Source: Subtercola sp. (lineage in GTDB: Bacteria; Actinomycetota; Actinomycetes; Actinomycetales; Microbacteriaceae). From it: a stretch of DNA of 64,000 bases. A program made the translations under genes and the position numbers. The stretch is taken from contig JAODBB010000114.1 of assembly GCA_025463745.1 (NCBI GenBank), positions 1 to 64,000 on the forward strand, given 5' to 3'. Shown piece by piece: positions 46,409 through 55,410 of the stretch. The notes beneath the pieces are model-generated. The model worked only from the letters and a program-made list of their open reading frames with translations. It did no database searches and was not told where the DNA came from. Each line of letters opens with the position of its first letter. The first letter of the stretch is position 1.

Positions 46409-49400
46409 GCGCTCACCGCTTTCACGAGTTGGATGCGATAGTTCCAGCGCCCATGAGGGTCACGTTCGTCAAGACCCTCACGGCCCGGAAAGACCGAGCC
46501 GGCCATGCCCTCGGCCGCGGTTTGGATGCGCTGCCGCAACTCCGCCTCGGTTTCGGGGCTCAGTGGAGCCTGCGCGAGCAGCTTGTACTGCACCTTGTTC
46601 GCGCCGCTGCCCGAGGTCACCGCCACGTAGAGCAGCACGGCGCCATCGCTGGCCAGGGGTTCGTGGGGGGCAGGGTCGGGTGCGGTGGGCTCCAAAGCAG
46701 CAGCCTCGGGTGCGGGCGGCGGCTCCGGAGCGGCAGCCTCGGTCGCGGCACGTTCCGGGTCGGCAGGTTCGCGCGCGAGAGCGTCTGGCTCTGCTTCGAC
46801 CCGCCCTTTGCCAATCAGCCCCGCGGCGAGCGCGAGCTGGTAGCTGCCGAGTTGCGCGTGCTGCTCGACCGCCGCCGCCTTCGGGGTGGAGTTGCCCGTC
46901 TTCAAATCGACGACACTGACGCGGCCGTTCGAATGCAGCTCAACCCGATCGGCCGTGCCGCGAAGCCGGGCGCGACCCACATCGAGCGCGAAGCTCTCTT
47001 CGCCACCCAGTAGTGTGCCGCCGTCGCGCTCGAACTGCTGCAGGTACTCCGAAAGGCCGCGCACCTTCGTCTCGGTGCGCCGCCGCTCACGTTCGCCGAG
47101 CCACGGCGACTCGAAGTGCAATTCGTTCCAGCGTTCGTCGAGTTCGTTCCAGAGCGCGACCACACTGAGGTCTGGGTTCTGCTGTTTCGTCACTTCTTCC
47201 ATCACAGAATGCAACAACGTGCCGATTCCGGCGGGCAGCCCGAACGTTCCGCCCGAAACCTTGTCGATGTACCAGGCCAGCGGTGACTTCTCGAACGTCT
47301 CGAGCTTCGAGGGCGATACTTCGACCACAGCATCGGGGTCGGTCAGGTCGACAAGGTCTTCGAGGGTCGACGGCTCCAGAAGCCCGTACCACGACTCCGG
47401 ATGCGCGCCCGGAACCCCCTCGGCGGCCAGCCGTGCGAGCGCGGCGGCCGCACCGGGGTCACCCGTCTCAACCAGTCTGCGACGCAGCACTCCGGTCAGC
47501 GACCGCAACGAGAGCGGATGCCCGGAGCCGCGAACCTCGACCCGCGGGTACCCCGGTTCTGCCGAGCCCCCCGCGGCGACACACGCGGGAACACCCGCGG
47601 AACGCCCGTCGCCCGGCGTCGTCGCCGGCGTCGTCGCCGACGTCGTTGCCGCCGGCGTGTCAGTGCCGAGCAGGTCGATCGTAACCGGGGTGGCCTCAGC
47701 GATATCGCCCTCGGAATCAAAATCGAAGAGGGCTACCGAGGGCTCCGCCCGGCGGCCGTTGCTGTCGTCACCGTTCTCCGCAGCCACACCACTCTGCGCA
47801 GCCGCACCACTCTGCGCAGCCGCACCACTCTCCGCAGCCACACCACTCTGCGCGGCCACACCACTCTCCGCAGCCGCACCACTCTGCGCAGCCACGCCCG
47901 CGGCCGCGGCAGCTGCCACGCGTGCCCCTGCCACCCCGGCCGCTGCACGATCGGGGCTCTCACCCTGGCCGGGCGCATCCAGCGCCAAGCGGGTGAACGG
48001 CGACGGCTGCTCGTCGTCGTTCGCGACGGCGCTCAGCACGACCTGGGTGGTGGCACGCGAGGCGGCGAGTACGAACATCCGCAGCTCGTCGCCGAGCACC
48101 TCTGCGCGTTCATCGACGTCGCGAACGGGTTGCGCCGCCACGATCGCGCTCAGCCGATCGGGGTGCAGCAGCGACCCGCGCAGCCGCAGGTTCGGCCACA
48201 CCGACTCCTGCAGCCGGGCAATCACCACCACCTCGAACTGCGCACCGATGACACCGTTCGGGGTGGAGATCACCACGGCGTCGCTCGCCGACCGGGGCGA
48301 CAGCGAGTCTTCGGCGACCTCGGCTTCGAGCAACCCTACGAAGAAGTCGGTGGCGGGGCGGTTCGGCGTGCGTTCGACGAATCGTTTCGCGGCCGTGAAC
48401 ACCCCCACCACGCCGTCGAGGTTGCGGTTCGCTTCGTCGGCGAGGATGCCCGAGCCCTTCGACTGCGCCAGCCACTGTTCACTCAGGCCGCTGTGGCTGA
48501 ACAACTGCCACAGCAGTTCTTCGGCACTTGCCCCCTCCTCGTTGAGGCTGCGCACCGCGTCGAGGTTCTGGGCGAGCCTGCCCACCCGGCGTGCGGGTGC
48601 GGAATCGATGGTGACAAGACGGCCCGGGTGCGTCAGCGCGTCGCGCAAGAGTTCTTCGGCGGTACGCCTGCCGTCGCCCGCGAGTTCTTCTTGCCGCAGC
48701 GACAGCCGCAACCGCCGCAGCGACACCGCATCAAGACTGCCGAACGGGCCGAGCAGTAACTCGGTGATGCGGTCATCGGTGAGGTCGAGTGCGCCGATGG
48801 CGAGCATGACGGCACTCATGAGCTGACGCGCCGCGTAATCGTCGCGCAGAGCGAGGCCCCCGGTCACCGTGGTGGTGGGAACCTCGGCGAGCGCCAACCC
48901 GCGCGAGAACGACGACAGCAGCGCGCCCGACCGCACGACGACAGCCATGTCGCTCCAGGGCACGCCGCGCAGCAAGTGGTGTTCACGCAGCAGCTGGGCG
49001 ATGGCGGCGACCTCGCCGGCGGTCGACGCGGCGACGATGCGCCGCACGGGTTCGACGCCGCCCGCCGCCGCCCGCCCTGAGGCCGCGGCACCATCCGCGC
49101 CGGTCGCACCACTCGCGCCGGTCGTAGCCGCCGCACTCGCAGCGCCCGTCCCATCCCTGGCACCAGTTGTACCAGCCGCACTCGCAGCGCCCGTCCCATC
49201 CCTGGCACCAGTAGTACCAGCTGCGCCCGCAGCGCCCGTCCCACCACGCGCACCAGCAGCACCCGAATCCTCGGCGTCGGCGTGCGCACCGGGCCCCACG
49301 GCCCGCGCCGCCCGCTGACGCCCCGCCGCAGCCGCCCCGACGCGCGCCGTCGCCCGATCGACCAGGCCCCGGATGCCCGGCCCGTGCCGATACACCGTCG

Positions 49401-50352
49401 ACAAGTACAGCGGCTCAGCGGCCGGCACGGCGAGCGCAGCACCGAGGCGCCCGAGGCTGTCTTTCTCGCCGCCGTGAAAGCTCGTCGTCGCGACATCCGG
49501 GTCGCCGAACGCGATCACCGAAACACCGCGGCGGGCCAGGGTCGACAAAAAGTTCACGGCGCCGGTGGCGAGTTCCTGAAAATCGTCGACCAGCACGAGC
49601 CGCAACGCGCTGATCCCGGCAGCGCCCCCACCGCCGGCGATGCCACCGGCGGTGCCGGCCTCGCCACGAACCACCACCAAGCGCGCCGCCGCGATCAGCT
49701 CGGCCGAATCGAGGTGCGCTTCGTCGAGGCCGGCGACGACGGCGCCGTATTCCGCGGCGAACTCGCCTGCCGCCACCCACTCCGGCACGTCGTGGAACCG
49801 CCCGAGTTCACTGAGCTCGTGGGGTGACACGCCGTCTTCCGTCGCCCGCATCAGCAGCTCGCGCAGTTCTGTGCGAAACCCGCGCAGTGCGCGCACGTCT
49901 GCGGTCAGCGGCTGCGGCCACTCCGGCCCGGTGCCGTCGGCCAGGTGCCCGGCGAGAATCTCGGCGATGATGCGGTCTTGTTCGGCACCCGTCAGAAGAG
50001 TGGGCTGCGGCAGCCCGGCCCAGGCCGCCTCGGCCTGAACGATCTGAAAGGCCAGCGAGTTCACGGTGCGGGCGAGCGGCCCGTTGGTCGGCAAACCGAG
50101 TCGTAAGGCGAGTCGATCGCGCAGTCGCGTGGCGGCCTGGCGCGTGGGAGTCAGCACGACGAGCTGCGACGGGTCGAAGCCCCGCTGCAGAACCCGGTCG
50201 GCCACGAGCTCGACAAGGGTGTGGGTCTTGCCCGAGCCTGGCGCGCCGATCACCGCGACGGTCACGCCGTCGGGCAGCGCCACGACAGACCGCTGAGATT
50301 GGTCCAAACCCGAAGAAGTCACGACTGCAAAGCTAGCGCGACCGGCCGACAA
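46405..50352 (-). CDS. adnA: Helicase with C-terminal RecB-family nuclease, AdnA-like, with low-complexity insertions
   Basis: VIGAPGSGKTHTLVELV, LVLVDDFQELATGAVNFL, nuclease motif VSVVDLKTGNSTPKAAAVEQHAQLGSYQLAL. Stop overlaps adnB start (ATGA). Exact start uncertain. Confidence 0.86.
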   Translation of the reverse strand: MSAGRASFAVVTSSGLDQSQRSVVALPDGVTVAVIGAPGSGKTHTLVELVADRVLQRGFDPSQLVVLTPTRQAATRLRDRLALRLGLPTNGPLARTVNSLAFQIVQAEAAWAGLPQPTLLTGAEQDRIIAEILAGHLADGTGPEWPQPLTADVRALRGFRTELRELLMRATEDGVSPHELSELGRFHDVPEWVAAGEFAAEYGAVVAGLDEAHLDSAELIAAARLVVVRGEAGTAGGIAGGGGAAGISALRLVLVDDFQELATGAVNFLSTLARRGVSVIAFGDPDVATTSFHGGEKDSLGRLGAALAVPAAEPLYLSTVYRHGPGIRGLVDRATARVGAAAAGRQRAARAVGPGAHADAEDSGAAGARGGTGAAGAAGTTGARDGTGAASAAGTTGARDGTGAASAAATTGASGATGADGAAASGRAAAGGVEPVRRIVAASTAGEVAAIAQLLREHHLLRGVPWSDMAVVVRSGALLSSFSRGLALAEVPTTTVTGGLALRDDYAARQLMSAVMLAIGALDLTDDRITELLLGPFGSLDAVSLRRLRLSLRQEELAGDGRRTAEELLRDALTHPGRLVTIDSAPARRVGRLAQNLDAVRSLNEEGASAEELLWQLFSHSGLSEQWLAQSKGSGILADEANRNLDGVVGVFTAAKRFVERTPNRPATDFFVGLLEAEVAEDSLSPRSASDAVVISTPNGVIGAQFEVVVIARLQESVWPNLRLRGSLLHPDRLSAIVAAQPVRDVDERAEVLGDELRMFVLAASRATTQVVLSAVANDDEQPSPFTRLALDAPGQGESPDRAAAGVAGARVAAAAAAGVAAQSGAAAESGVAAQSGVAAESGAAAQSGAAAQSGVAAENGDDSNGRRAEPSVALFDFDSEGDIAEATPVTIDLLGTDTPAATTSATTPATTPGDGRSAGVPACVAAGGSAEPGYPRVEVRGSGHPLSLRSLTGVLRRRLVETGDPGAAAALARLAAEGVPGAHPESWYGLLEPSTLEDLVDLTDPDAVVEVSPSKLETFEKSPLAWYIDKVSGGTFGLPAGIGTLLHSVMEEVTKQQNPDLSVVALWNELDERWNELHFESPWLGERERRRTETKVRGLSEYLQQFERDGGTLLGGEESFALDVGRARLRGTADRVELHSNGRVSVVDLKTGNSTPKAAAVEQHAQLGSYQLALAAGLIGKGRVEAEPDALAREPADPERAATEAAAPEPPPAPEAAALEPTAPDPAPHEPLASDGAVLLYVAVTSGSGANKVQYKLLAQAPLSPETEAELRQRIQTAAEGMAGSVFPGREGLDERDPHGRWNYRIQLVKAVSA
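47781..47888. repeat. Tandem repeat, ~18-bp unit x 6, inside the adnA-like gene
   Basis: cagcc(a/g)caccactct(g/c)cg units, encoding (S)GVAAQ / (S)GAAAE-type repeats. Confidence 0.9.
49133..49267. repeat. Tandem repeat, 45-bp unit x 3 (third copy degenerate), inside the adnA-like gene
   Basis: gcactcgcagcgcccgtcccatccctggcaccagttgtaccagcc repeated, encoding GARDGTGAASAAGTT-type repeats. Confidence 0.9.
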
Positions 50353-50517
50353 TCAGGCGACAGCATCGCTACGCCGATGGGATGCGCGACGAGACCGCGG
50401 CGTGTTCGCTTACGGCGAGTGCCGCTCGGCCCGTCCGGGCGCTGCCGGGCATCCGATCTGCCGTAATCTTCTTGGGTGGGCTAGCACAAGCCACGTCACA
50501 GTTGAAAGGCACACCTG

Positions 50518-50742
50518 GTGGATATTCGTATCGGCATTACCCAATCTCCTCGCGAACTGAGCTTCGAATCGAGTCAGTCACCTGATGAAATCGAGAAGAT
50601 CGTCTCTGAGGCCCTCGCCACCGGCACCGGCCACCTCTCGCTGAAAGACAGCAAGGGCAATCTGTACCTGGTTCCCGTCACAGGCCTCGCCTACGTCGAG
50701 ATCGGCACAGAAGAGAACCGCCGCATCGGTTTCGTCGGCTAA
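50518..50742 (+). CDS. DUF3107 family small protein
   Basis: MDIRIGITQSPRELSFESSQSPDEIEKIVSEALATGTGHLSLKDSKGNLYLVPVTGLAYVEIG, GTG start. Confidence 0.88.
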   Translation: MDIRIGITQSPRELSFESSQSPDEIEKIVSEALATGTGHLSLKDSKGNLYLVPVTGLAYVEIGTEENRRIGFVG

Positions 50743-50752
50743 GTTCGTCGCT

Positions 50753-51055
50753 ATGGAACTGCTTTTCATCGTCTTGGCCGGCATCATCATGGGTGCCCTC
50801 GCGCGGTACCTTTTTCCGCTGCGCGACACGCACGGAGTCGTGCTCATGCCGGCCGTCGGTGGAATCACCGCAGCCATCGTCTGGGAGATCCTGACCTGGC
50901 TGAACTGGCCGTGGGACGGCGGGTGGATCTGGGTGGTCACGGTCGTCGTGACCGCTCTGGTCGTGGGCATCACGGCGCCGGTGCTGGGGCGCACCCGTCG
51001 TGCGCACGACCGCGCGCAACTCACCGCGCTGCTCTCGCCCAAGGCCCGGGCCTAG
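50753..51055 (+). CDS. Small integral membrane protein
   Basis: 100 aa with three hydrophobic segments, downstream of the DUF3107 gene. Confidence 0.7.
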   Translation: MELLFIVLAGIIMGALARYLFPLRDTHGVVLMPAVGGITAAIVWEILTWLNWPWDGGWIWVVTVVVTALVVGITAPVLGRTRRAHDRAQLTALLSPKARA

Positions 51056-51086
51056 GCACGCCCCGAAACCCGGCGCGGGCAACCGG

Positions 51087-52319
51087 ATGCACGAACCACC
51101 ACTCGAACGGGCGCGACTGCTCGACGCCGCCGACCCGCTCGCCGCTCATCGCGCGCTGTTCGTGAGCGCCGACCTGGCAGGCGCCGCCGTCGTCTCCTAC
51201 CTCGACGGCAACTCACTCGGCCGCCCGCTGAAGTCGGTCGCCCCGGCCCTCGCGAGCTTCGTCGAAACCGGCTGGGGCGAGCGCCTCATTCGCGGCTGGG
51301 ATGAAGAGTGGATTCAGCTGCCCACCGTCATCGGCGACGAACTCGCCGCCGCCGCGCTCGGCGCCGCACCGGGCCAGACACTCATCGGCGACTCGACGAC
51401 GGTTCTGCTGTACAAGCTGATTCGCGCCGCCGTCGCCGCCCGCCCCGAACGCACCGAGATCGTCGCCGACACCGACAACTTTCCGACTGACCGGTATCTC
51501 GTCGAGGGCATCGCCGACGAGCGTGGTCTCTCGGTACGCTGGGTCACCACATCTCCCGACGCAGGTCTCACCGCCGAACAACTCGCAGGCGTGCTGAGCG
51601 AACGCACCGCCGTCGTTCTGGTCAGCCACGTGGCGTACCGCTCGGGGTTTCTCGCCGATCTGCCCGAACTCACCCGCCTCAGCCACGAAGCCGGGGCGCT
51701 CATCGTGGCCGATCTCTGTCATTCTGTGGGCAGTGTTCCCCTCGAACTCGATGCCTGGGGCGTCGACATCGCGGTCGGATGCACGTACAAATACCTGAAC
51801 GGAGGGCCGGGTTCGCCCGCCTTCGTCTACGTGCGGCACGCCCTTCACGACGAACTGAGCCAGCCCATCCAGGGCTGGCTCGGCCACGCCGAACCCTTCG
51901 CCATGGGCCCCTCTTACGAACCCGCCCACGGCGTGCGGCGCTTTCAGAGCGGCACTCCCCCGGTGGTCGGCATGCTGGCCATGCGCGAAATGATCGCGCT
52001 GATCGGGCACGCCGGAATCCGCGCGGTTCGCACGAAGTCGGTGGCGCTCACCGAATTCACGATCGAGCTCGCCGACGAGCTGCTCGCGCCGTACGGAGTC
52101 GTGGTGACCTCACCACGTCAGGCGGCGTGGCGCGGCAGTCACGTCACGCTCGATCATCCGGAGTTCAAGGGTGTGGTCGCCGAGCTGTGGCGGGGCGGAG
52201 TGATTCCCGACTTCCGCGCACCGTTCGGTCTGCGGGTGGGGCTGTCACCGTTGTCGACGAGCTTCGACGAGGTGGCCGTCGGGCTCGGCGCGGTTCGCGA
52301 CGCCCTCGCCCGCGGCTGA
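51087..52319 (+). CDS. Kynureninase-like PLP enzyme (class V aminotransferase fold)
   Basis: VSYLDGNSLGRPL, IGDSTTVLLYKL, VADLCHSVGSVPLELDAWGVDIAVGCTYKYLNGGPGSPAFVYV. Confidence 0.88.
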   Translation: MHEPPLERARLLDAADPLAAHRALFVSADLAGAAVVSYLDGNSLGRPLKSVAPALASFVETGWGERLIRGWDEEWIQLPTVIGDELAAAALGAAPGQTLIGDSTTVLLYKLIRAAVAARPERTEIVADTDNFPTDRYLVEGIADERGLSVRWVTTSPDAGLTAEQLAGVLSERTAVVLVSHVAYRSGFLADLPELTRLSHEAGALIVADLCHSVGSVPLELDAWGVDIAVGCTYKYLNGGPGSPAFVYVRHALHDELSQPIQGWLGHAEPFAMGPSYEPAHGVRRFQSGTPPVVGMLAMREMIALIGHAGIRAVRTKSVALTEFTIELADELLAPYGVVVTSPRQAAWRGSHVTLDHPEFKGVVAELWRGGVIPDFRAPFGLRVGLSPLSTSFDEVAVGLGAVRDALARG

Positions 52320-52470
52320 CGGCGGCGGCGCGCACCCGGCGGCCCCTGCCCACACGCTGACGGCGGTGCCACGTTTGTGACTTTCGGCGGAGCACACGCC
52401 ATCTGCCGCCGTAGGTGCGACTCATTGCCTCAACTCCGACGAAAGTGGAGAGGCCGGTCGTGGTGGGCTG

Positions 52471-53190
52471 CTAGGCGGTCAGTCCGAGGCCGTCCATGCG
52501 GCGGCTGTGTTTCGCAATGAGCTCGGTGAACACCGGCTCGATGCGCTGCTCATCGGTGCGCACATTTCCGCTGTGATGGATGGCCGAACGAGCGACCAAC
52601 AGCGTGTCGCCCACCAGACGCCGGCCCCAGAGCGCCAGACGCGAGCCGAGCGTCGAGTCTTCGGCGATCGCATCCGACAGCAGAGTCTCGATGACTTCGC
52701 GGCCGGTCTCGGAGTCGACGATACGCGCTGCCCTCGGCCCGACATCGCCGTCGATACCCGCCGCCAGCAGAATGAAGAAGTCGTCGAGGATGCCCGCGGT
52801 GATGTAGACACTGGTGAGCGACTCGTACCAGTCGGCCCCGCGAACGACCGCCGCATAGCTGTCGATGGCCGGCGCGAACGGCGCCATGACCACTGCAGGG
52901 TCGTCGACCAGCCGCCGCAGTTCGGCGATCAACCGCTCGTGTTTGTCGAGCGCGAAACCCGAAGCCGGCGAGAGCACTTCTTTGGCATTCACCGTGGGTG
53001 CGAGCATCAGAGCGCGGGCCAGAGCTTCGAAGATGGAGAGCTGGATGTACGCCGCCTGCCCGAGGTACGGCACCAGCTCGGGCGTCAGTTCGGCGAGGTT
53101 CACGCGCAGCGCCTGGTCTGCGGCTCGCCGAGGCTTCAGCCGCGGAACCTCGAGGCGCACCGCCGGGCGCTTGAAAACGTCGAACACGGC
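52471..53190 (-). CDS. Ferritin-like fold protein (MiaE-like family in actinobacteria)
   Basis: YLGQAAYIQLSIFEALARAL, DKHERLIAELRRLVDD, SLTSVYITAGILDDFFILLA. Start (GTG, VFDVFKRPAVRLEV) approximate. Confidence 0.75.
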   Translation of the reverse strand, partial: AVFDVFKRPAVRLEVPRLKPRRAADQALRVNLAELTPELVPYLGQAAYIQLSIFEALARALMLAPTVNAKEVLSPASGFALDKHERLIAELRRLVDDPAVVMAPFAPAIDSYAAVVRGADWYESLTSVYITAGILDDFFILLAAGIDGDVGPRAARIVDSETGREVIETLLSDAIAEDSTLGSRLALWGRRLVGDTLLVARSAIHHSGNVRTDEQRIEPVFTELIAKHSRRMDGLGLTA

Positions 53191-53513
53191 CCTGAGTCTA
53201 CCGGCTGGCGCTGGGCACCGCCGAGCCGCTTCGGAGGGCATTCATGCCTCTTCGGGAATATTCTGTTCGCGTCAAGCGTGTGCCGAAAGCGCGGTAAGCG
53301 CGGATGCGCGGCTAAACTATGCATAGCCCTGACACGAATCGGGGCCTCTACGCCTCAGCCAGGCGCCATCGCCGGCCACCCCGCCGCGCAGGTTACGCGT
53401 TCGGCTCGATCCGCTCAGAACCTCCCGGATCGAGACCTCACCGCAGCACCGCGCAGCACTTACGACAGACTCTCTCAGGCGTAGCCCACATCTATGACAG
53501 GGCAACCATTACA

Positions 53514-55400
53514 GTGACTTTCACCGAACCGCACTTCTCAGAAGACAATCACGCAGCACCTACCGACGCAGAACAGGCCGATGTCGACCTGATCGACGTC
53601 GAGCCTCTCGGCGCTGAACCCGCGGATCCCTCAGAAGACGACCTCATCGAGATCGACATCGTCGCACCCGACCCGCTCTCCGACTCGGCCGTTCTGCCCG
53701 AAACCACTTTCAGCGATCTCAAGGTCGAGCAAGACCTCGTCGAAGCACTCGCCTCGCATGGCATTCTGCACCCCTTCCCGATCCAGACCCAGACCATTCC
53801 GCTCGGCCTCGAAGGCCAAGACATCATCGGCCAGGCAAAGACGGGCACCGGCAAGACCTTCGGTTTCGGTCTGCCGCTGCTGCAGCGCCTCGGCCCGAAC
53901 CCCGAGCCCGGTGTGCAGGCGCTTGTCGTCGTGCCGACCCGCGAACTCGCCGTTCAGGTGACCGAAGATCTGCAGCTGGCAGCCAAGAACCGGCCCACTA
54001 CCGTGATCGCCATCTACGGCGGCAAGGCGTACGAGGGCCAGATCGAACAACTCAAGGCCGGCGCGCAAGTCGTCGTCGGTACCCCGGGTCGCCTGCTCGA
54101 CCTCGCCGGGCAGCGCCTGCTCTCGCTCGCGAACGTTCGCGTGATGGTGCTCGACGAGGCCGACACGATGCTCGACCTCGGCTTTCTCGCCGACGTCGAG
54201 AAGCTCTTCTCCCAGACGCCGGCCGGCCGCCACACCATGCTCTTCTCGGCCACGATGCCAGGGCCGGTGGTCGCGCTCGCTCGCCGCTTCATGAGCCGCC
54301 CCATCCACATTCGCGCCACCGACCCCGACGAGGGGCTCACGCAGGCCAACATCAAGCACGTCGTCTACCGGGCGCACAACCTCGACAAAGACGAGGTCAT
54401 CGCGCGCATTCTGCAGGCCAACGGCCGCGGCAAGACGGTCATCTTCACCCGTACCAAGCGCGCCGCCGCCCGCCTCGTCGAAGAGCTCGGTGACCGCGGC
54501 TTCAATGCCGCCGCCGTGCACGGCGACCTCAACCAAGAGCAGCGCGAGCGCGCGATGGCCGCTTTCAAGGCCGGCAAGCGCGATGTGCTGATCGCCACGG
54601 ATGTCGCGGCCCGCGGCATCGACGTGAACGACGTCACCCACGTGATCAACCACACCATTCCCGAAGACGAGAAGACCTATCTGCACCGCGCGGGCCGCAC
54701 CGGCCGCGCCGGCAAGACCGGCATCGCAGTGACCTTCGTCGACTGGGACGACATGCACAAATGGGCGCTCATCAACCGCGCGCTCGACATGGGCCAGCCC
54801 GAGCCCGTCGAAACGTATTCGTCGTCGCCGCACCTGTTCGCCGACCTCGACATTCCGGTCGGTGTCAAGGGGCGGCTCAAGCCCACACCGCCGGCCAAGG
54901 GCCCCGAGGCCGCAAGCAGCCGGCCGCCCCGTGCTCCCCGCGAGGGTGGCAGTGGGCGTGACGGTGGCTCGGGTCGCGGGCACGGGCAGAGCGGCTCCGG
55001 CGCGAATGCGGGCGCCGCTGCCGGTTCGGCCTCTGGTACCGCCGACGGTTCGGGCCGTCCTCCGCGTTCACGCAACCGCCGCAGAAGCGGTGGCGCATCC
55101 GGCTCGAACGCTTCGGATTCCGGCAGCTCCGGTTCCGGCGCTTCGGCGTCGGCCGGCGCAGGCTCGGCCAGCGCTGTCGACGGCGGCGGGATGACCGGCG
55201 GCACTACCGCGGTCAGCTTCTCGGGCGGCGCAGAGTCGTCTGCCGCGGCATCCACTCAGCCCGCGTCATACACCCAGCCCGCGGCGGCGACCGGCGACCA
55301 GACCGGCCACACGAGCAGCCACGGCAGCGAACACCACGACGGCAACAGCGCCCCGCGCCGCCGCAGCCGCTCGCGCAACCGCGCGCCGCGCGCCGAGTAG
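53514..55400 (+). CDS. DEAD-box RNA helicase with Gly/Ser/Arg-rich C-terminal tail
   Basis: GQAKTGTGKTFGFGLPLLQ, VVPTRELAVQV, VLDEADTMLDLGF, FSATMP, TDVAARGIDV, HRAGRTGRAG. GTG start at 53514. Confidence 0.93.
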   Translation: MTFTEPHFSEDNHAAPTDAEQADVDLIDVEPLGAEPADPSEDDLIEIDIVAPDPLSDSAVLPETTFSDLKVEQDLVEALASHGILHPFPIQTQTIPLGLEGQDIIGQAKTGTGKTFGFGLPLLQRLGPNPEPGVQALVVVPTRELAVQVTEDLQLAAKNRPTTVIAIYGGKAYEGQIEQLKAGAQVVVGTPGRLLDLAGQRLLSLANVRVMVLDEADTMLDLGFLADVEKLFSQTPAGRHTMLFSATMPGPVVALARRFMSRPIHIRATDPDEGLTQANIKHVVYRAHNLDKDEVIARILQANGRGKTVIFTRTKRAAARLVEELGDRGFNAAAVHGDLNQEQRERAMAAFKAGKRDVLIATDVAARGIDVNDVTHVINHTIPEDEKTYLHRAGRTGRAGKTGIAVTFVDWDDMHKWALINRALDMGQPEPVETYSSSPHLFADLDIPVGVKGRLKPTPPAKGPEAASSRPPRAPREGGSGRDGGSGRGHGQSGSGANAGAAAGSASGTADGSGRPPRSRNRRRSGGASGSNASDSGSSGSGASASAGAGSASAVDGGGMTGGTTAVSFSGGAESSAAASTQPASYTQPAAATGDQTGHTSSHGSEHHDGNSAPRRRSRSRNRAPRAE

Positions 55401-55410
55401 CCCGGCTTCC

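Noticed and set aside
46886-48826. 646-aa plus-strand ORF
   Set aside because: Antisense shadow of the adnA-like gene; the sense strand has clear helicase/nuclease motifs.
47781-49267. Regular repeats that could suggest a CRISPR array
   Set aside because: Repeats are directly tandem without unique spacers and stay in frame within a coding gene.
53631-54983. 450-aa minus-strand ORF
   Set aside because: Antisense to the DEAD-box helicase gene.
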